A program made the position numbers and the translations under genes. Positions 8,907 through 16,789 of a stretch of 64,000 nucleotides of DNA are shown one piece after another. Source of the stretch: Mycolicibacterium iranicum (GTDB taxonomy: Bacteria > Actinomycetota > Actinomycetes > Mycobacteriales > Mycobacteriaceae). Position 1 is the first letter of the stretch; each line of letters begins with the position of its first letter. The stretch is taken from positions 620,001 to 684,000 of the forward strand of contig NZ_JACHVU010000001.1 of NCBI RefSeq assembly GCF_014190915.1, in the 5' to 3' direction. The notes below the pieces were generated by a model that was not told the DNA's origin, did no database searches, and saw only the letters and a program-made list of their open reading frames with translations.

Positions 8907-10004
8907 ATGGCAGAGCGGGGCGCGCAACCGACGGTGCCGCGGGGACGGCGAATGTTCCTACGCCTGATCCGGCACCTGTTCCGGCCCCTGCGTCCCGATG
9001 ACTACCTCGAGATGGTCAACCCGCTCTGGACCACCAAGGAGCTGCGGGGACGTGTCGAGCGGGTCGAGGCGCAGGGCAGTGAGGCGGCCAGCGTGCTGAT
9101 CCGGCCGGGCTATGAGTGGCCCGGGCACAAGCCCGGCCAGTACGTGCGCCTGGGGTTGGTCATCGACGGCCGCTACCACTGGCGCGCGTACTCGCTGACC
9201 TCCGAGCCCCACCCCAGCGACGGGCTGGTCAGCGTGACGCCGAAAAAGGTGGACAACGGGGTCGTCTCCCCGTATCTCGTGCAGAAGATCCAGCCTGGTG
9301 AGGTGGTGCGTCTGGGTGAGATCGAGGGTGAATTCGTGCTGCCGGATCCGCTTCCGGCCAAGATGCTGTTCATCAGCGCGGGCAGCGGCATCACCCCGAT
9401 CATCAGCATGCTGCGCGATCTGGACCGCCGGGGCGAACTCGGCGACGTGGTCGTCTTCCATTCCGACCGATCCCGGGAACAGGTGATGTTCCTACCGGTC
9501 CTGGAGGATTTCGATCGCCGTTACGACACGATGCGCCTCGACATCCGGCTGACCTCGGAGCGCGGCCGGATGTCTCCGGGCGACCTCGACGACCTGTGTC
9601 CGGATTGGCGCGACCGCGAAGCGTTCTGCTCCGGACCCGGCGAACTGCTCGACGGGCTCATCGATTTCTGGGAGGACAACGGCGACCCCGACCGGCTGCA
9701 TTTCGAGCGGTTCCAGCCCAAGATCGGCGGCAACGCCGGCGCCGGGGAGGGAGGCGAGATCACCTTCCTCGACAGCGACACCTCCACCGAGTGTGACGGC
9801 GGCACACCGATTTTGGAGGCCGGAGAGCAGGCCGGGCTCAACCTCGCCTACGGCTGCCGCATCGGCATCTGCCATACCTGTGTCGGCACGCTCAAGTCCG
9901 GACGGGTCCGCGACCTGCGTTCGGGCGAGGTCACAGAACCCACCGGAGGGGACATCCGGATCTGCATCCATGCGCCCGAGGGCGACATCGCCGTCGAATT
10001 GTGA
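8907..10004 (+). CDS. Ferredoxin reductase of the acyl-CoA desaturase (Rv3230c-like)
   Basis: A 365-residue electron-transfer flavoprotein. The FAD domain carries RAYSLTSEP, the NADPH domain GSGITPIISML, and the C-terminal plant-type ferredoxin domain binds one 2Fe-2S cluster through CRIGICHTC (Cx4Cx2C) plus the distal cysteine in RICIHAP. It matches the layout of M. tuberculosis Rv3230c, which passes electrons from NADPH to the DesA3 stearoyl-CoA desaturase. The desaturase gene follows 14 bp downstream, and GAAGGGGAC precedes the ATG. Confidence 0.92.
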   Translation: MAERGAQPTVPRGRRMFLRLIRHLFRPLRPDDYLEMVNPLWTTKELRGRVERVEAQGSEAASVLIRPGYEWPGHKPGQYVRLGLVIDGRYHWRAYSLTSEPHPSDGLVSVTPKKVDNGVVSPYLVQKIQPGEVVRLGEIEGEFVLPDPLPAKMLFISAGSGITPIISMLRDLDRRGELGDVVVFHSDRSREQVMFLPVLEDFDRRYDTMRLDIRLTSERGRMSPGDLDDLCPDWRDREAFCSGPGELLDGLIDFWEDNGDPDRLHFERFQPKIGGNAGAGEGGEITFLDSDTSTECDGGTPILEAGEQAGLNLAYGCRIGICHTCVGTLKSGRVRDLRSGEVTEPTGGDIRICIHAPEGDIAVEL

Positions 10005-10018
10005 TCGGAAGGACTGAC

Positions 10019-11413
10019 GTGAGCACATCAATCGAGAGCCCGCTCTCCCGCTTGAGCGAGCAGGAGTTGGAAAAGCTCGCCAAGGAACTCGACGCCATCC
10101 ACGACGAGGTGTTCGCCGAACTCGGCGACCGCGATCGCCACTACATCAAGACGGTGATCTCGGTGCAGCGTCAGATCGTGGTCGCAGGCCGGGTACTTCT
10201 GCTGGGTTCACGCTCGCGCACCGCCTGGGTCCTCGGCACCGCGTGCCTGAGTATGGCCAAGATCCTGGAGAACATGGAGTTGGGCCACAACATCCTCCAC
10301 GGGCAGTGGGATTGGATGAACGACCCGGATATCCACTCGTCTGTCTGGGACTGGGACACCGCGTCGAGCGCCGACGCGTGGAAGCATTCGCACAACTACA
10401 TCCACCACACCTTCACCAACATCAGGGGCAAGGACAAGGATCTCGGCTACGAGATCATGCGGGTCGACCCCAACCAGAAGTGGCGCCGCGCCAACCTCGG
10501 GCAGCCGCTGTACAACTTCCTCCTGATGATGCTGTTCGAATGGGGGGTGGCGCTGCACGATACGGACGTCGAGGCGCTGTGGCGCGGCCAGAAGACGATG
10601 GCGGACCTCAAAGACGACTTCAAGAGCATCGCCGGCAAGGCCCGCCAGCAGATCGTCAAGGACTACCTGGGCTGGCCGATCGTCAGTGCCGGCGCCTTCG
10701 CGCTCACCAAACTGCTGCTGGGCGACCGCATCGACCAGCCCGCCCGGTCGCGCCTCGGCCGCCGCGTGCGCCAGCTCTCCAAAGGCTCACGCGCGTCGCG
10801 GGTCGCGAACGTCCTCGACACCGTGCTCCCGGGTGTGGAGAGCACCTATCTGCGCACACTGGGCGCCGACGTGCTGGCCAACCTGGTCCGGAACGTGTGG
10901 GCGCACGCCATCATCTTCTGCGGCCACTTCCCCGATCAGACCTACACATTCAGCGAGGAGGAGGTCGCCAACGAGAGCCGCGGCGGCTGGTATGTGCGCC
11001 AACTCCTCGGCGCGGCCAACATCGAGGGCAGCCCCCTGTTCCATGTCATCAGCGGCAACCTCGGCTACCAGGTCGAGCATCACCTGTACCCGGACATGCC
11101 GAGCAGCCGGTACTCCGAGATCGCGCCCAAGATCAAGGAGATCTGCCAGCGTTACGACCTGCCGTACAACTCGGGTCGCTTCGGTAAGCAGTGGTTCACC
11201 GTGCAGCGCACCATCGTCCGCCTCGCGTTCCCCGGCGGAAAGCCGCGGCCGAAGCCGGGCCCCTACCGGGGGGACGACGTCGAACGGCGCCCGCAAGGCG
11301 ACAGTGAGGCCGCCCGCTTCCGCGAGCGCGTTCCCGCCGAGCACCCGGACGCCGGCCCTGAACACCAATCCAGCGGGGTCGCTGTCGATCCGCCGCCGCG
11401 GGGTTCGGACTAG
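10019..11413 (+). CDS. desA3: Membrane acyl-CoA delta-9 desaturase (DesA3-like)
   Basis: A 464-residue di-iron integral membrane desaturase that makes oleoyl-type acyl chains for phospholipids and triglycerides. The three histidine boxes are visible: GHNILHGQ, HSHNYIHHTF and GYQVEHHLYPD. Hydrophobic segments lie between them. GTG at 10019 has GGAAGGA seven bases upstream. The protein has a charged, proline-rich C-terminal tail of ~60 residues that is not part of the catalytic core. It lies directly behind its ferredoxin reductase, the same order as Rv3230c-Rv3229c. Confidence 0.9.
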   Translation: MSTSIESPLSRLSEQELEKLAKELDAIHDEVFAELGDRDRHYIKTVISVQRQIVVAGRVLLLGSRSRTAWVLGTACLSMAKILENMELGHNILHGQWDWMNDPDIHSSVWDWDTASSADAWKHSHNYIHHTFTNIRGKDKDLGYEIMRVDPNQKWRRANLGQPLYNFLLMMLFEWGVALHDTDVEALWRGQKTMADLKDDFKSIAGKARQQIVKDYLGWPIVSAGAFALTKLLLGDRIDQPARSRLGRRVRQLSKGSRASRVANVLDTVLPGVESTYLRTLGADVLANLVRNVWAHAIIFCGHFPDQTYTFSEEEVANESRGGWYVRQLLGAANIEGSPLFHVISGNLGYQVEHHLYPDMPSSRYSEIAPKIKEICQRYDLPYNSGRFGKQWFTVQRTIVRLAFPGGKPRPKPGPYRGDDVERRPQGDSEAARFRERVPAEHPDAGPEHQSSGVAVDPPPRGSD

Positions 11414-11422
11414 CCCACACGA

Positions 11423-12490
11423 TCACGGCGGAATGGTCGGCGGCCGCCACCGGCTGACAGCACCCGCCATGGCACCGAAAAGCGGGTCCGGCGTCACGCG
11501 CAGCGCCGCATCGCGCACGGCCGTCAGCGGCGCGGAACCTGGTGTGGCGAACCAGGATCCGGCCTTGGACGCGTAGTACATCGCCAGTATGCGCGACCGG
11601 CGCGCCGCCAGGCCCGCCACGCCGCGGTAGGCCAGCGTGATTGCGTCTTCCATGGCCAGCGCGGCGCCCTGCCCGAAGGTCGGGCGCATGCCGTGCGCCG
11701 CATCGCCGATCAGGACCACCGCCCCGCGCCGCAGTTGGCGGGGCGGACGCGCTTCGTAGATCTCGGGGGTGGCGGTGCTTTCCGGGCGGGCGGCGTCGAT
11801 CAACGCCGGCAAAGGATCAGCCCACCGCCGGAACTGTGCGAGCTCGGCCCCTCGGGGCGCTCCGCCGTACACGTAGGTGCGACCGTCCACCAGTGGCAGG
11901 ATCCCGAAGTCGGCGGTGGCGCCCCACACCGTGCCGTATCCCTCGCGGAGCCCCGGGTCGACGATCCACGCCCATCCCGCGGTTCCGGTGGATCGCGGCG
12001 CGAGGGCAGAAGGCCACAGCAGGCGGCGGGCCACGCTGTGGACCCCATCGGCGGCGACGACCAGATCGAAACGCCGCTCGAGGTGGTCCCCCACCCGGAC
12101 CGTCCCGTCCGGGTCCACCGCGCGCACCGGCGCCGAATAGTGCAGGCAGTCAGGCGGTACCTGCCCGGTCAGCCACTCGATGACCCGCGCCCGGGGTGCG
12201 GTGACGACGTCGCCGCCTCCGGTGAGCCCGGAGAGGGTGCTGTGCACCAATACTCGACCGTCAGGACGGCGGATCACCGCGGGGATTCGCGACCATGCCG
12301 CGGCATCCTCACGACGGTCGATACCCAGCATCGCCAGGCACGTCAGCGCGTTGCGGGCCAGCACGATGGCCCCGCCCGCCGTCGACGGGCCGGCGTTCCG
12401 CTCGAACACCGTGACGTCGTGACCCGTTCGGCGGAACGCGATGGCGGCGGCCAGGCCGGCGAAGCCACCCCCGATGATCCCCACCCGCAT
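11423..12490 (-). CDS. FAD-dependent monooxygenase (PHBH family)
   Basis: A 355-residue class A flavoprotein monooxygenase. The N-terminal Rossmann motif is VGIIGGGFAGLAAAIAF, with FERN at the end of the second strand for the FAD ribose. DLVVAADGVHS is the DG motif, and VLIGDAAHGMRPTFGQGAA is the GD motif near the C-terminus. The true ATG is 12490; the codon before it is TTG. The substrate is probably an aromatic or polyketide-like compound but cannot be named. A palindrome sits just upstream, and the gene is divergent from a DHFR-like reductase. Confidence 0.85.
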   Translation of the reverse strand: MRVGIIGGGFAGLAAAIAFRRTGHDVTVFERNAGPSTAGGAIVLARNALTCLAMLGIDRREDAAAWSRIPAVIRRPDGRVLVHSTLSGLTGGGDVVTAPRARVIEWLTGQVPPDCLHYSAPVRAVDPDGTVRVGDHLERRFDLVVAADGVHSVARRLLWPSALAPRSTGTAGWAWIVDPGLREGYGTVWGATADFGILPLVDGRTYVYGGAPRGAELAQFRRWADPLPALIDAARPESTATPEIYEARPPRQLRRGAVVLIGDAAHGMRPTFGQGAALAMEDAITLAYRGVAGLAARRSRILAMYYASKAGSWFATPGSAPLTAVRDAALRVTPDPLFGAMAGAVSRWRPPTIPP

Positions 12491-12497
12491 CAATTCA

Positions 12498-12514
12498 TAC
12501 TACGGCCTGTAGTA
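12498..12514. promoter_or_regulatory. Operator-like palindrome upstream of the FAD monooxygenase
   Basis: A perfect inverted repeat with TACTAC and GTAGTA arms and a 5-bp centre, ending 8 bases before the monooxygenase start codon. Its length suits a TetR- or MarR-type dimer. No regulator gene is adjacent, so the binder would be encoded elsewhere. Confidence 0.5.
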
Positions 12515-12624
12515 GAGCGGGGGCGCGCATTTGCCGCAGAACGTGAACGGCCGGCGATGAGATTTTCCGCACCGACGGGTCCAATGGGTGGCGCAGGTGC
12601 GCGCGTGGCGGTGAAGGAGGCCGG

Positions 12625-13239
12625 ATGACCAGAACGAATCTCTCGATGTCCATATCAGCGGACGGATACGTGGCCGGACCGGACCAGTCGATGGAGCACC
12701 CACTCGGCATCGGCGGCGAATTGCTCCACGAATGGCACATCGGGCCTGCCAGTGCACATCCCGTCAATCGGCAGGTCGTGTCAGAGATGCTCGACGGGAT
12801 GCGGGCAACCATCATGGGACGCAACATGTTCGGCCCGGTACGTGGCGACTGGGGCGCGTCGCAGTGGCAGGGGTGGTGGGGTGACGAACCGCCGTATCAC
12901 TGCCCGGTCTTCGTGCTGACCCACCATGAGCATGCCCCCATCGAGTTGAACGGCGGCACCACGTTCTTCTTCGTCACCGACGGGATCGAGTCCGCGTACG
13001 CGCAGGCCTGTGCGGTTGCCGACGGCGGCCCCATCTCCATCGCGGGAGGCGGCTCGTGCGCCAGGCAGGCCCTTGCCGCGGGGATCGTCGACGAGATCGA
13101 TCTGCAGATCAGCGCCCACATCCTGGGCTCGGGCGAGCGCCTGTTCGACGGCTTCGACCGCGGCGCTCCCGCGCTCGAACTCGTGCGCGTCTTGGAGGCT
13201 CCGGGTGTCGCCCACCTGCGGTACCGCGTCCTGCGCTGA
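12625..13239 (+). CDS. Dihydrofolate reductase-family protein (RibD C-terminal type)
   Basis: A 204-residue NADPH-dependent reductase of the DHFR/RibD-C superfamily. Seen are the N-terminal strand and loop LSMSISADGYVAGPDQS, ATIMGRNMFGPVRGDW (the loop equivalent to the NADPH-binding Gly-Arg), ISIAGGGSCARQAL (the phosphate-binding glycines) and the terminal DEIDLQISAHILGSGERLF. These small proteins are common in actinobacteria and usually have unknown substrates. An AGGAGG-like site (GAAGGAGGCC) precedes the ATG. Confidence 0.85.
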   Translation: MTRTNLSMSISADGYVAGPDQSMEHPLGIGGELLHEWHIGPASAHPVNRQVVSEMLDGMRATIMGRNMFGPVRGDWGASQWQGWWGDEPPYHCPVFVLTHHEHAPIELNGGTTFFFVTDGIESAYAQACAVADGGPISIAGGGSCARQALAAGIVDEIDLQISAHILGSGERLFDGFDRGAPALELVRVLEAPGVAHLRYRVLR

Positions 13240-13278
13240 TTGAGAACGCGTGCCGGTCAGTCCGCCGTGGCAGCGATG

Positions 13279-13407
13279 GAAGACGGGCCGGCCGATCTCG
13301 GTGCGCCAGCCCGCCGGGTCGTCGGTGTCCCGGGGGTCCACCAGGTGGGTTTCGTGGATGGGGCCGTCAACGGCCAGCGCGTGGGTGACCGCCCACGCAC
13401 CGCTCTT
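13279..13407 (-). pseudogene. Remnant of a GyrI-like/effector-binding domain
   Basis: About 43 codons read THALAVDGPIHETHLVDPRD then TDDPAGWRTEIGRPVF. This resembles the end of the GyrI-like domain of actinobacterial MerR-type regulators. A TGA lies immediately upstream in frame (13408-13410), and downstream the frame runs into the antisense of the reductase gene. No start codon, ribosome site or DNA-binding domain is present. It is most simply a leftover fragment of a deleted regulator gene. The family match is from memory and should be checked. Confidence 0.45.
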
Positions 13408-13450
13408 TCACAACGACAATCACGATGGGGATATTCGGAGCCGGCTCGTC

Positions 13451-14629
13451 CTACGGCGCGTCATTGCTTCGGACCCGGGGGAGCACGGCGGAGGTGACGA
13501 GGTGTCGTCGCAGGCGGCCACCGGAGGCGCGGAAGAGGGAGTTCATCGCCGCCGCGGTGCCCCGGACGTCATCCCTGGCGGTCAGGTAGGTCCAACGGTG
13601 CCTGTCGGGCAGGGTGAAGAACTGCTCGAAGAAGCCGGGGACGTCGTCCGGAGGCATCCGGAGCAGCGCTTCCAGCCCGATCCGGCGGAAGCGGTGGATC
13701 ACCTGTGCGGCCAACGGCCACACGGTGTCTCGAGCCGCAGACAGGGCGGCGTCCGGATCGCGGGGGAGGTGGGCTGCGAGCGCACCGGCCACCTGGGGAG
13801 CGAGACGTAGCGACGACGCCACGCTGTACCCGGTTGCGGGGTGAATCAACGGTGCGGCAGCACCGAACCCGAGGGTGCCCGCGCCGTGGTGGCGGGGTTG
13901 GTCCACCGGGAATGAAACCTTCTCGGAGCGGGTGTCTTTCGGCACTTCGATCCCGTGGCGGGCCAGCCGGGCGTGCAGTCGTCTGCGCAGCGTCGACAGA
14001 GGCAGCCCGGGCCGCCGTGCCAGCGAGGTCTCCTCCAGCAGCACCTCGTCGCCCCCCAGCGGGATCACGTAGAGGAACGTCGGCCACCCCGTCTCGCCGT
14101 GGTCGGCGCGCCAGTCCATGAACAACGCCTCGCCGTCGGCGATGAGAGGTGACGCGGCGTCCCGGTCGACGATCACCCCATAGGCCGTCTGTTCAGCAGG
14201 TGTACGAGACGGCGTTGCCGGAGCGAGGGGGCGGGCACGGCCCCCGGCGTCCACCACGACCGACGCCCGCAACTGCGAACCGTCGGCCAGTGCGACCACC
14301 CCCCGTTCCGGGGAGCCGACGGCCCGGCCGGCGTGCAGGTGCACCCCGGTGAGCTGACCGGCGAGATGCGCACGGAAGGCCGGCACGTCGAGAACGGCGT
14401 AGTCCCAGCCCAAATGGTGTTCCGTGAGTGCGATGACCCGCCCGGCGGCCGTGGCCGCCACGGTGGACCCCGGCAGGTCGGCCGGCAGCTCCCGGCTCCA
14501 CATCCCGTACGTCGCCGTCCACGCTCGCTCGGGGTGGGGGTCGAGAAGCCCGGTGTCCAGACCGAGCCGAGCGCACGCCCCCGCCAGAGCCATCCCCGCG
14601 GGGCCGCCGCCGACCACCAGAACGTCCAT
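13451..14629 (-). CDS. Lycopene cyclase family protein (CrtL type)
   Basis: A 392-residue FAD/NAD(P)-binding carotenoid cyclase. The N-terminus is the dinucleotide motif VLVVGGGPAGMALAGACARL. LLEETSLARRP corresponds to the cyclase motif FFEETSL, and FGAAAPLIHPATGYSVA to the conserved G-AA-xxHPATGYS motif near the C-terminus. CrtL-type enzymes close the ends of lycopene to beta rings. No other carotenoid gene is in the window, so the partner genes must lie elsewhere. It is third in a minus-strand operon after a TetR and an enoyl-CoA hydratase gene, 21 bp behind the latter. The paralogous FAD-dependent hydroxylases are a less likely alternative. Confidence 0.8.
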   Translation of the reverse strand: MDVLVVGGGPAGMALAGACARLGLDTGLLDPHPERAWTATYGMWSRELPADLPGSTVAATAAGRVIALTEHHLGWDYAVLDVPAFRAHLAGQLTGVHLHAGRAVGSPERGVVALADGSQLRASVVVDAGGRARPLAPATPSRTPAEQTAYGVIVDRDAASPLIADGEALFMDWRADHGETGWPTFLYVIPLGGDEVLLEETSLARRPGLPLSTLRRRLHARLARHGIEVPKDTRSEKVSFPVDQPRHHGAGTLGFGAAAPLIHPATGYSVASSLRLAPQVAGALAAHLPRDPDAALSAARDTVWPLAAQVIHRFRRIGLEALLRMPPDDVPGFFEQFFTLPDRHRWTYLTARDDVRGTAAAMNSLFRASGGRLRRHLVTSAVLPRVRSNDAP

Positions 14630-14650
14630 CCGTCCTATCGTGCCCTTCGC

Positions 14651-15307
14651 TCACTCCGTGCTTCGCAGCGCCTCGACGACGGCGGCGTACATCGTGGACT
14701 TGATCGCGCCGAGCGTTCCGGAATCCTTACCGAGAAGGGGCTGCACCCGCGCGAGGGCGTTGTCGAGCACGCCCGCCTCGGGCGCGGTGTCATCGACGAG
14801 TGTTGCGTGCCGGGCCTCGGCGCCGCCGTAGCGCCGGCCGGTGGTCATCGCCTCGACTGCGGTCTGAGGTGGCACCTTGGCCTGGATGAGCGCCGCCATG
14901 CCCGGGGTGAACGGGATCTTGATGTCGACTTCGGGAAAGCAGAAGAAGCCTCGGTCCTCACGCATCACGCGGAAGTCGTGGGCGACGGCCAGCATGGACC
15001 CCGCACCGAACGCGTGGCCGTTGACCGCCGCCACGGTCGGCAGAGGAAATGTCAGGATCCTGGCGAACAGCTCTTGCACCCGGCCGACATACCACGGCAG
15101 GCGAGAGCCGTTGGCGCCCAGCCATTCCAGGTCCAAGCCGTTGGAGTAGAACTTGCCGATGCCCGTCGTGATCAACGCGTGCGCATGCTGCTCGACATCG
15201 GCCAGTTGAGCATCGAGGGTGTCCAGAAAGTCCGGGGAGAAGCGGTTCTCGTCCTCGCCGAGGGTGAGGACGGCGACCTTGTCGCGGTACTGCAGGTCTG
15301 CGGGCAT
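14651..15307 (-). CDS. Enoyl-CoA hydratase/isomerase family protein
   Basis: A 218-residue crotonase-fold protein. GIGKFYSNGLDLEWL is the substrate CoA/oxyanion loop seen in delta3,delta2-enoyl-CoA isomerases, and AAVNGHAFGAGSMLAVAHDF provides the second oxyanion hole. The protein is shorter than classical hydratases (about 255-260). The glutamate pair of hydratases is not clear; EVDIKIPFTPGM lies where one is expected, favouring an isomerase. The start ATG has GAAAGGATCC upstream. It lies between a TetR gene (25 bp) and the lycopene cyclase gene. Confidence 0.8.
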   Translation of the reverse strand: MPADLQYRDKVAVLTLGEDENRFSPDFLDTLDAQLADVEQHAHALITTGIGKFYSNGLDLEWLGANGSRLPWYVGRVQELFARILTFPLPTVAAVNGHAFGAGSMLAVAHDFRVMREDRGFFCFPEVDIKIPFTPGMAALIQAKVPPQTAVEAMTTGRRYGGAEARHATLVDDTAPEAGVLDNALARVQPLLGKDSGTLGAIKSTMYAAVVEALRSTE

Positions 15308-15332
15308 GGTGGATCCTTTCGACGGGGGCGGC

Positions 15333-15959
15333 TCAGGGGTGGACGGGCGGGATGCTCAGGACGGCGCGCACGGCTGCTTCGAGGCGGAGACGGGCATCGG
15401 GGTCGGCGGTTCGATTGCCCCGCAGCAGCAATGCCGTCGGCAGTTCGACGACACAGGTACGCACCAGCGCGAGGGCGGGCCGGTCGATGCGCCCCCACAG
15501 TCGATCGGACAGACGCGCGAAGAGTTCCCCGAGTGCGTCGTCGAGCCGGCGCAGGTCGTCGGCCGCTCCGGCGGGAAGTTCGGCGGATCGCAGTAGTTCG
15601 TCCCGAGAGACCGTGAGCAGTAACTGCGCCGACGCGGGACTTCGATCGAGGAACGTGGCCGGGCACAGCGCGGCCGCCACGACGGCGTCGACGGCGGTGC
15701 CTGTGTGTGCCCCGAGGGCCAGGTCGACGCCGTCACGCTGCAACTGCAGGAATCGCTGCGCGGCCCGCACCCAGGCGCGGGCCAGGAGCGCGGCCCGCGA
15801 GCCGAAGGCGTGGTACAGCGCGCCGTTGGACATCGTCGTGGCCTCGGACAGGGCGCGGATCGTCACCGCGGCGGGACCGGCGCTGACCGCCAACCGCTCC
15901 GCGGCATCGAGCACCGCGTCGAGATCGTGCACCCGGGGGCGAGGCATGCGGGCCACCAT
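15333..15959 (-). CDS. TetR-family regulator
   Basis: A regulator of ~208 residues. The helix-turn-helix is VTIRALSEATTMSNGALYHA in the N-terminal third, followed by FGSRAALLARAW. The start is ATG 15959 or, after four codons, ATG 15947. The first option begins inside a palindrome, suggesting autoregulation or a leaderless transcript. It heads the minus-strand operon with enoyl-CoA hydratase and lycopene cyclase genes, its likely targets. The ligand is probably a hydrophobic or acyl compound, but this is a guess. Confidence 0.85.
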   Translation of the reverse strand: MVARMPRPRVHDLDAVLDAAERLAVSAGPAAVTIRALSEATTMSNGALYHAFGSRAALLARAWVRAAQRFLQLQRDGVDLALGAHTGTAVDAVVAAALCPATFLDRSPASAQLLLTVSRDELLRSAELPAGAADDLRRLDDALGELFARLSDRLWGRIDRPALALVRTCVVELPTALLLRGNRTADPDARLRLEAAVRAVLSIPPVHP

Positions 15960-15998
15960 AACAGAGCGTCTGCTCTGTTATCTGCCAACAGGCAGATA
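15959..15998. promoter_or_regulatory. Two abutting perfect palindromes at the TetR start
   Basis: The first inverted repeat has arms TAACAGAGC / GCTCTGTTA with a 4-bp centre (15959-15980). The second has TATCTGCC / GGCAGATA with a 4-bp centre (15979-15998), overlapping the first by two bases. Both lie between two TetR genes, touching the start of the first. They are likely operators; two different sequences suggest two repressors or two dimer sites. Confidence 0.6.
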
Positions 15999-16015
15999 AG
16001 TGGGCCCGGTGGGGT

Positions 16016-16588
16016 CTAGTTCGCGTGGGTGCCCTGCAGCACGAGGTTCACGGCCGCTTCGATGACGTCGTCGTCGGGAAGGGTGCCGAACATCAATGTG
16101 GGACAGGCGACGACACCGGTCAGCATCGACGTCGCAGCCTGCAGTTCGGCCCCGTCGAGAATCTCGGCGAGCATCGTGCGCAGCGGTTGCTGGCCCTGGG
16201 AGTTGATCCGGTCGCGGACCTGGGCCATCTCCTCGACTCCGGCCCACTGGGCCATCACCGACAGGATGTGGTCGAGGCGCAGGTCGATGACCGCCTGACG
16301 GAAGACCTGCAGCTCACCGATGATGTCGGTGCGCAGGTCGCCCGTGCGTTCGTTGTGCGGCATCTCCCCGATGGCGTCGAGAGCCAACATCACCAGGTCC
16401 AGCCGCGAGGGCCAGTGCGCGTACAGCGTGGTCTTCGAGTAGCCGGCGATCTCCGCGACATAGGCGTGGGTCAACGCTTCGGCGCCGTCGTCGGTGAGTA
16501 TCCGCAACGCCGCGCGTCCGACGTCGGCGCGGGTCCGCGCAACGCGGGCGTCCGGGGTCTCCGACGGTGTCCGGTCGGACCGTGCCAC
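16016..16588 (-). CDS. TetR-family regulator, divergent from the mys operon
   Basis: A 190-residue TetR protein. HTH residues: ALTHAYVAEIAGYSKTTLYA, then HWPSRLDLVMLALDA. The C-terminal part resembles TetR_C domains of actinobacterial regulators. The gene starts 201 bp from the first mycosporine gene and faces away from it, with a perfect palindrome in the gap. It is the best candidate for the local repressor of the sunscreen operon. The ligand is unknown. Confidence 0.85.
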   Translation of the reverse strand: MARSDRTPSETPDARVARTRADVGRAALRILTDDGAEALTHAYVAEIAGYSKTTLYAHWPSRLDLVMLALDAIGEMPHNERTGDLRTDIIGELQVFRQAVIDLRLDHILSVMAQWAGVEEMAQVRDRINSQGQQPLRTMLAEILDGAELQAATSMLTGVVACPTLMFGTLPDDDVIEAAVNLVLQGTHAN

Positions 16589-16635
16589 GTCACCTCCCAG
16601 CCGAGCGTCGCGTCAATTAACTCGACAAAAGTTAT

Positions 16636-16658
16636 CTAATGGACATTTTGTCCATTAG
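16636..16658. promoter_or_regulatory. Probable operator of the mys operon
   Basis: A perfect inverted repeat with 10-bp arms (CTAATGGACA / TGTCCATTAG) around TTT. It lies 47 bp from the TetR start and 131 bp upstream of the HAD-like gene. The size and position fit a TetR operator controlling both directions. The surrounding ~60 bp are unusually AT-rich for this genome. Confidence 0.65.
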
Positions 16659-16690
16659 TGGTAGACAAATACAGAGATGGACGTTTTGAT

Positions 16691-16703
16691 CAGTACTGTA
16701 CTG
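16691..16703. promoter_or_regulatory. Short palindrome in the mys leader region
   Basis: CAGTAC-T-GTACTG, a 13-bp perfect palindrome between the main operator and the first gene. It could be a second regulator site or a feature of the transcript leader. Short palindromes of this size also occur by chance. Confidence 0.3.
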
Positions 16704-16789
16704 CTAATCCATCAGCGGGGGCCGGTTCTGACCGGACTGCCGCCAGGCCGGTGCCGGCAGGGATGTCGCGCCGCCAGGGAAGGATCTCC

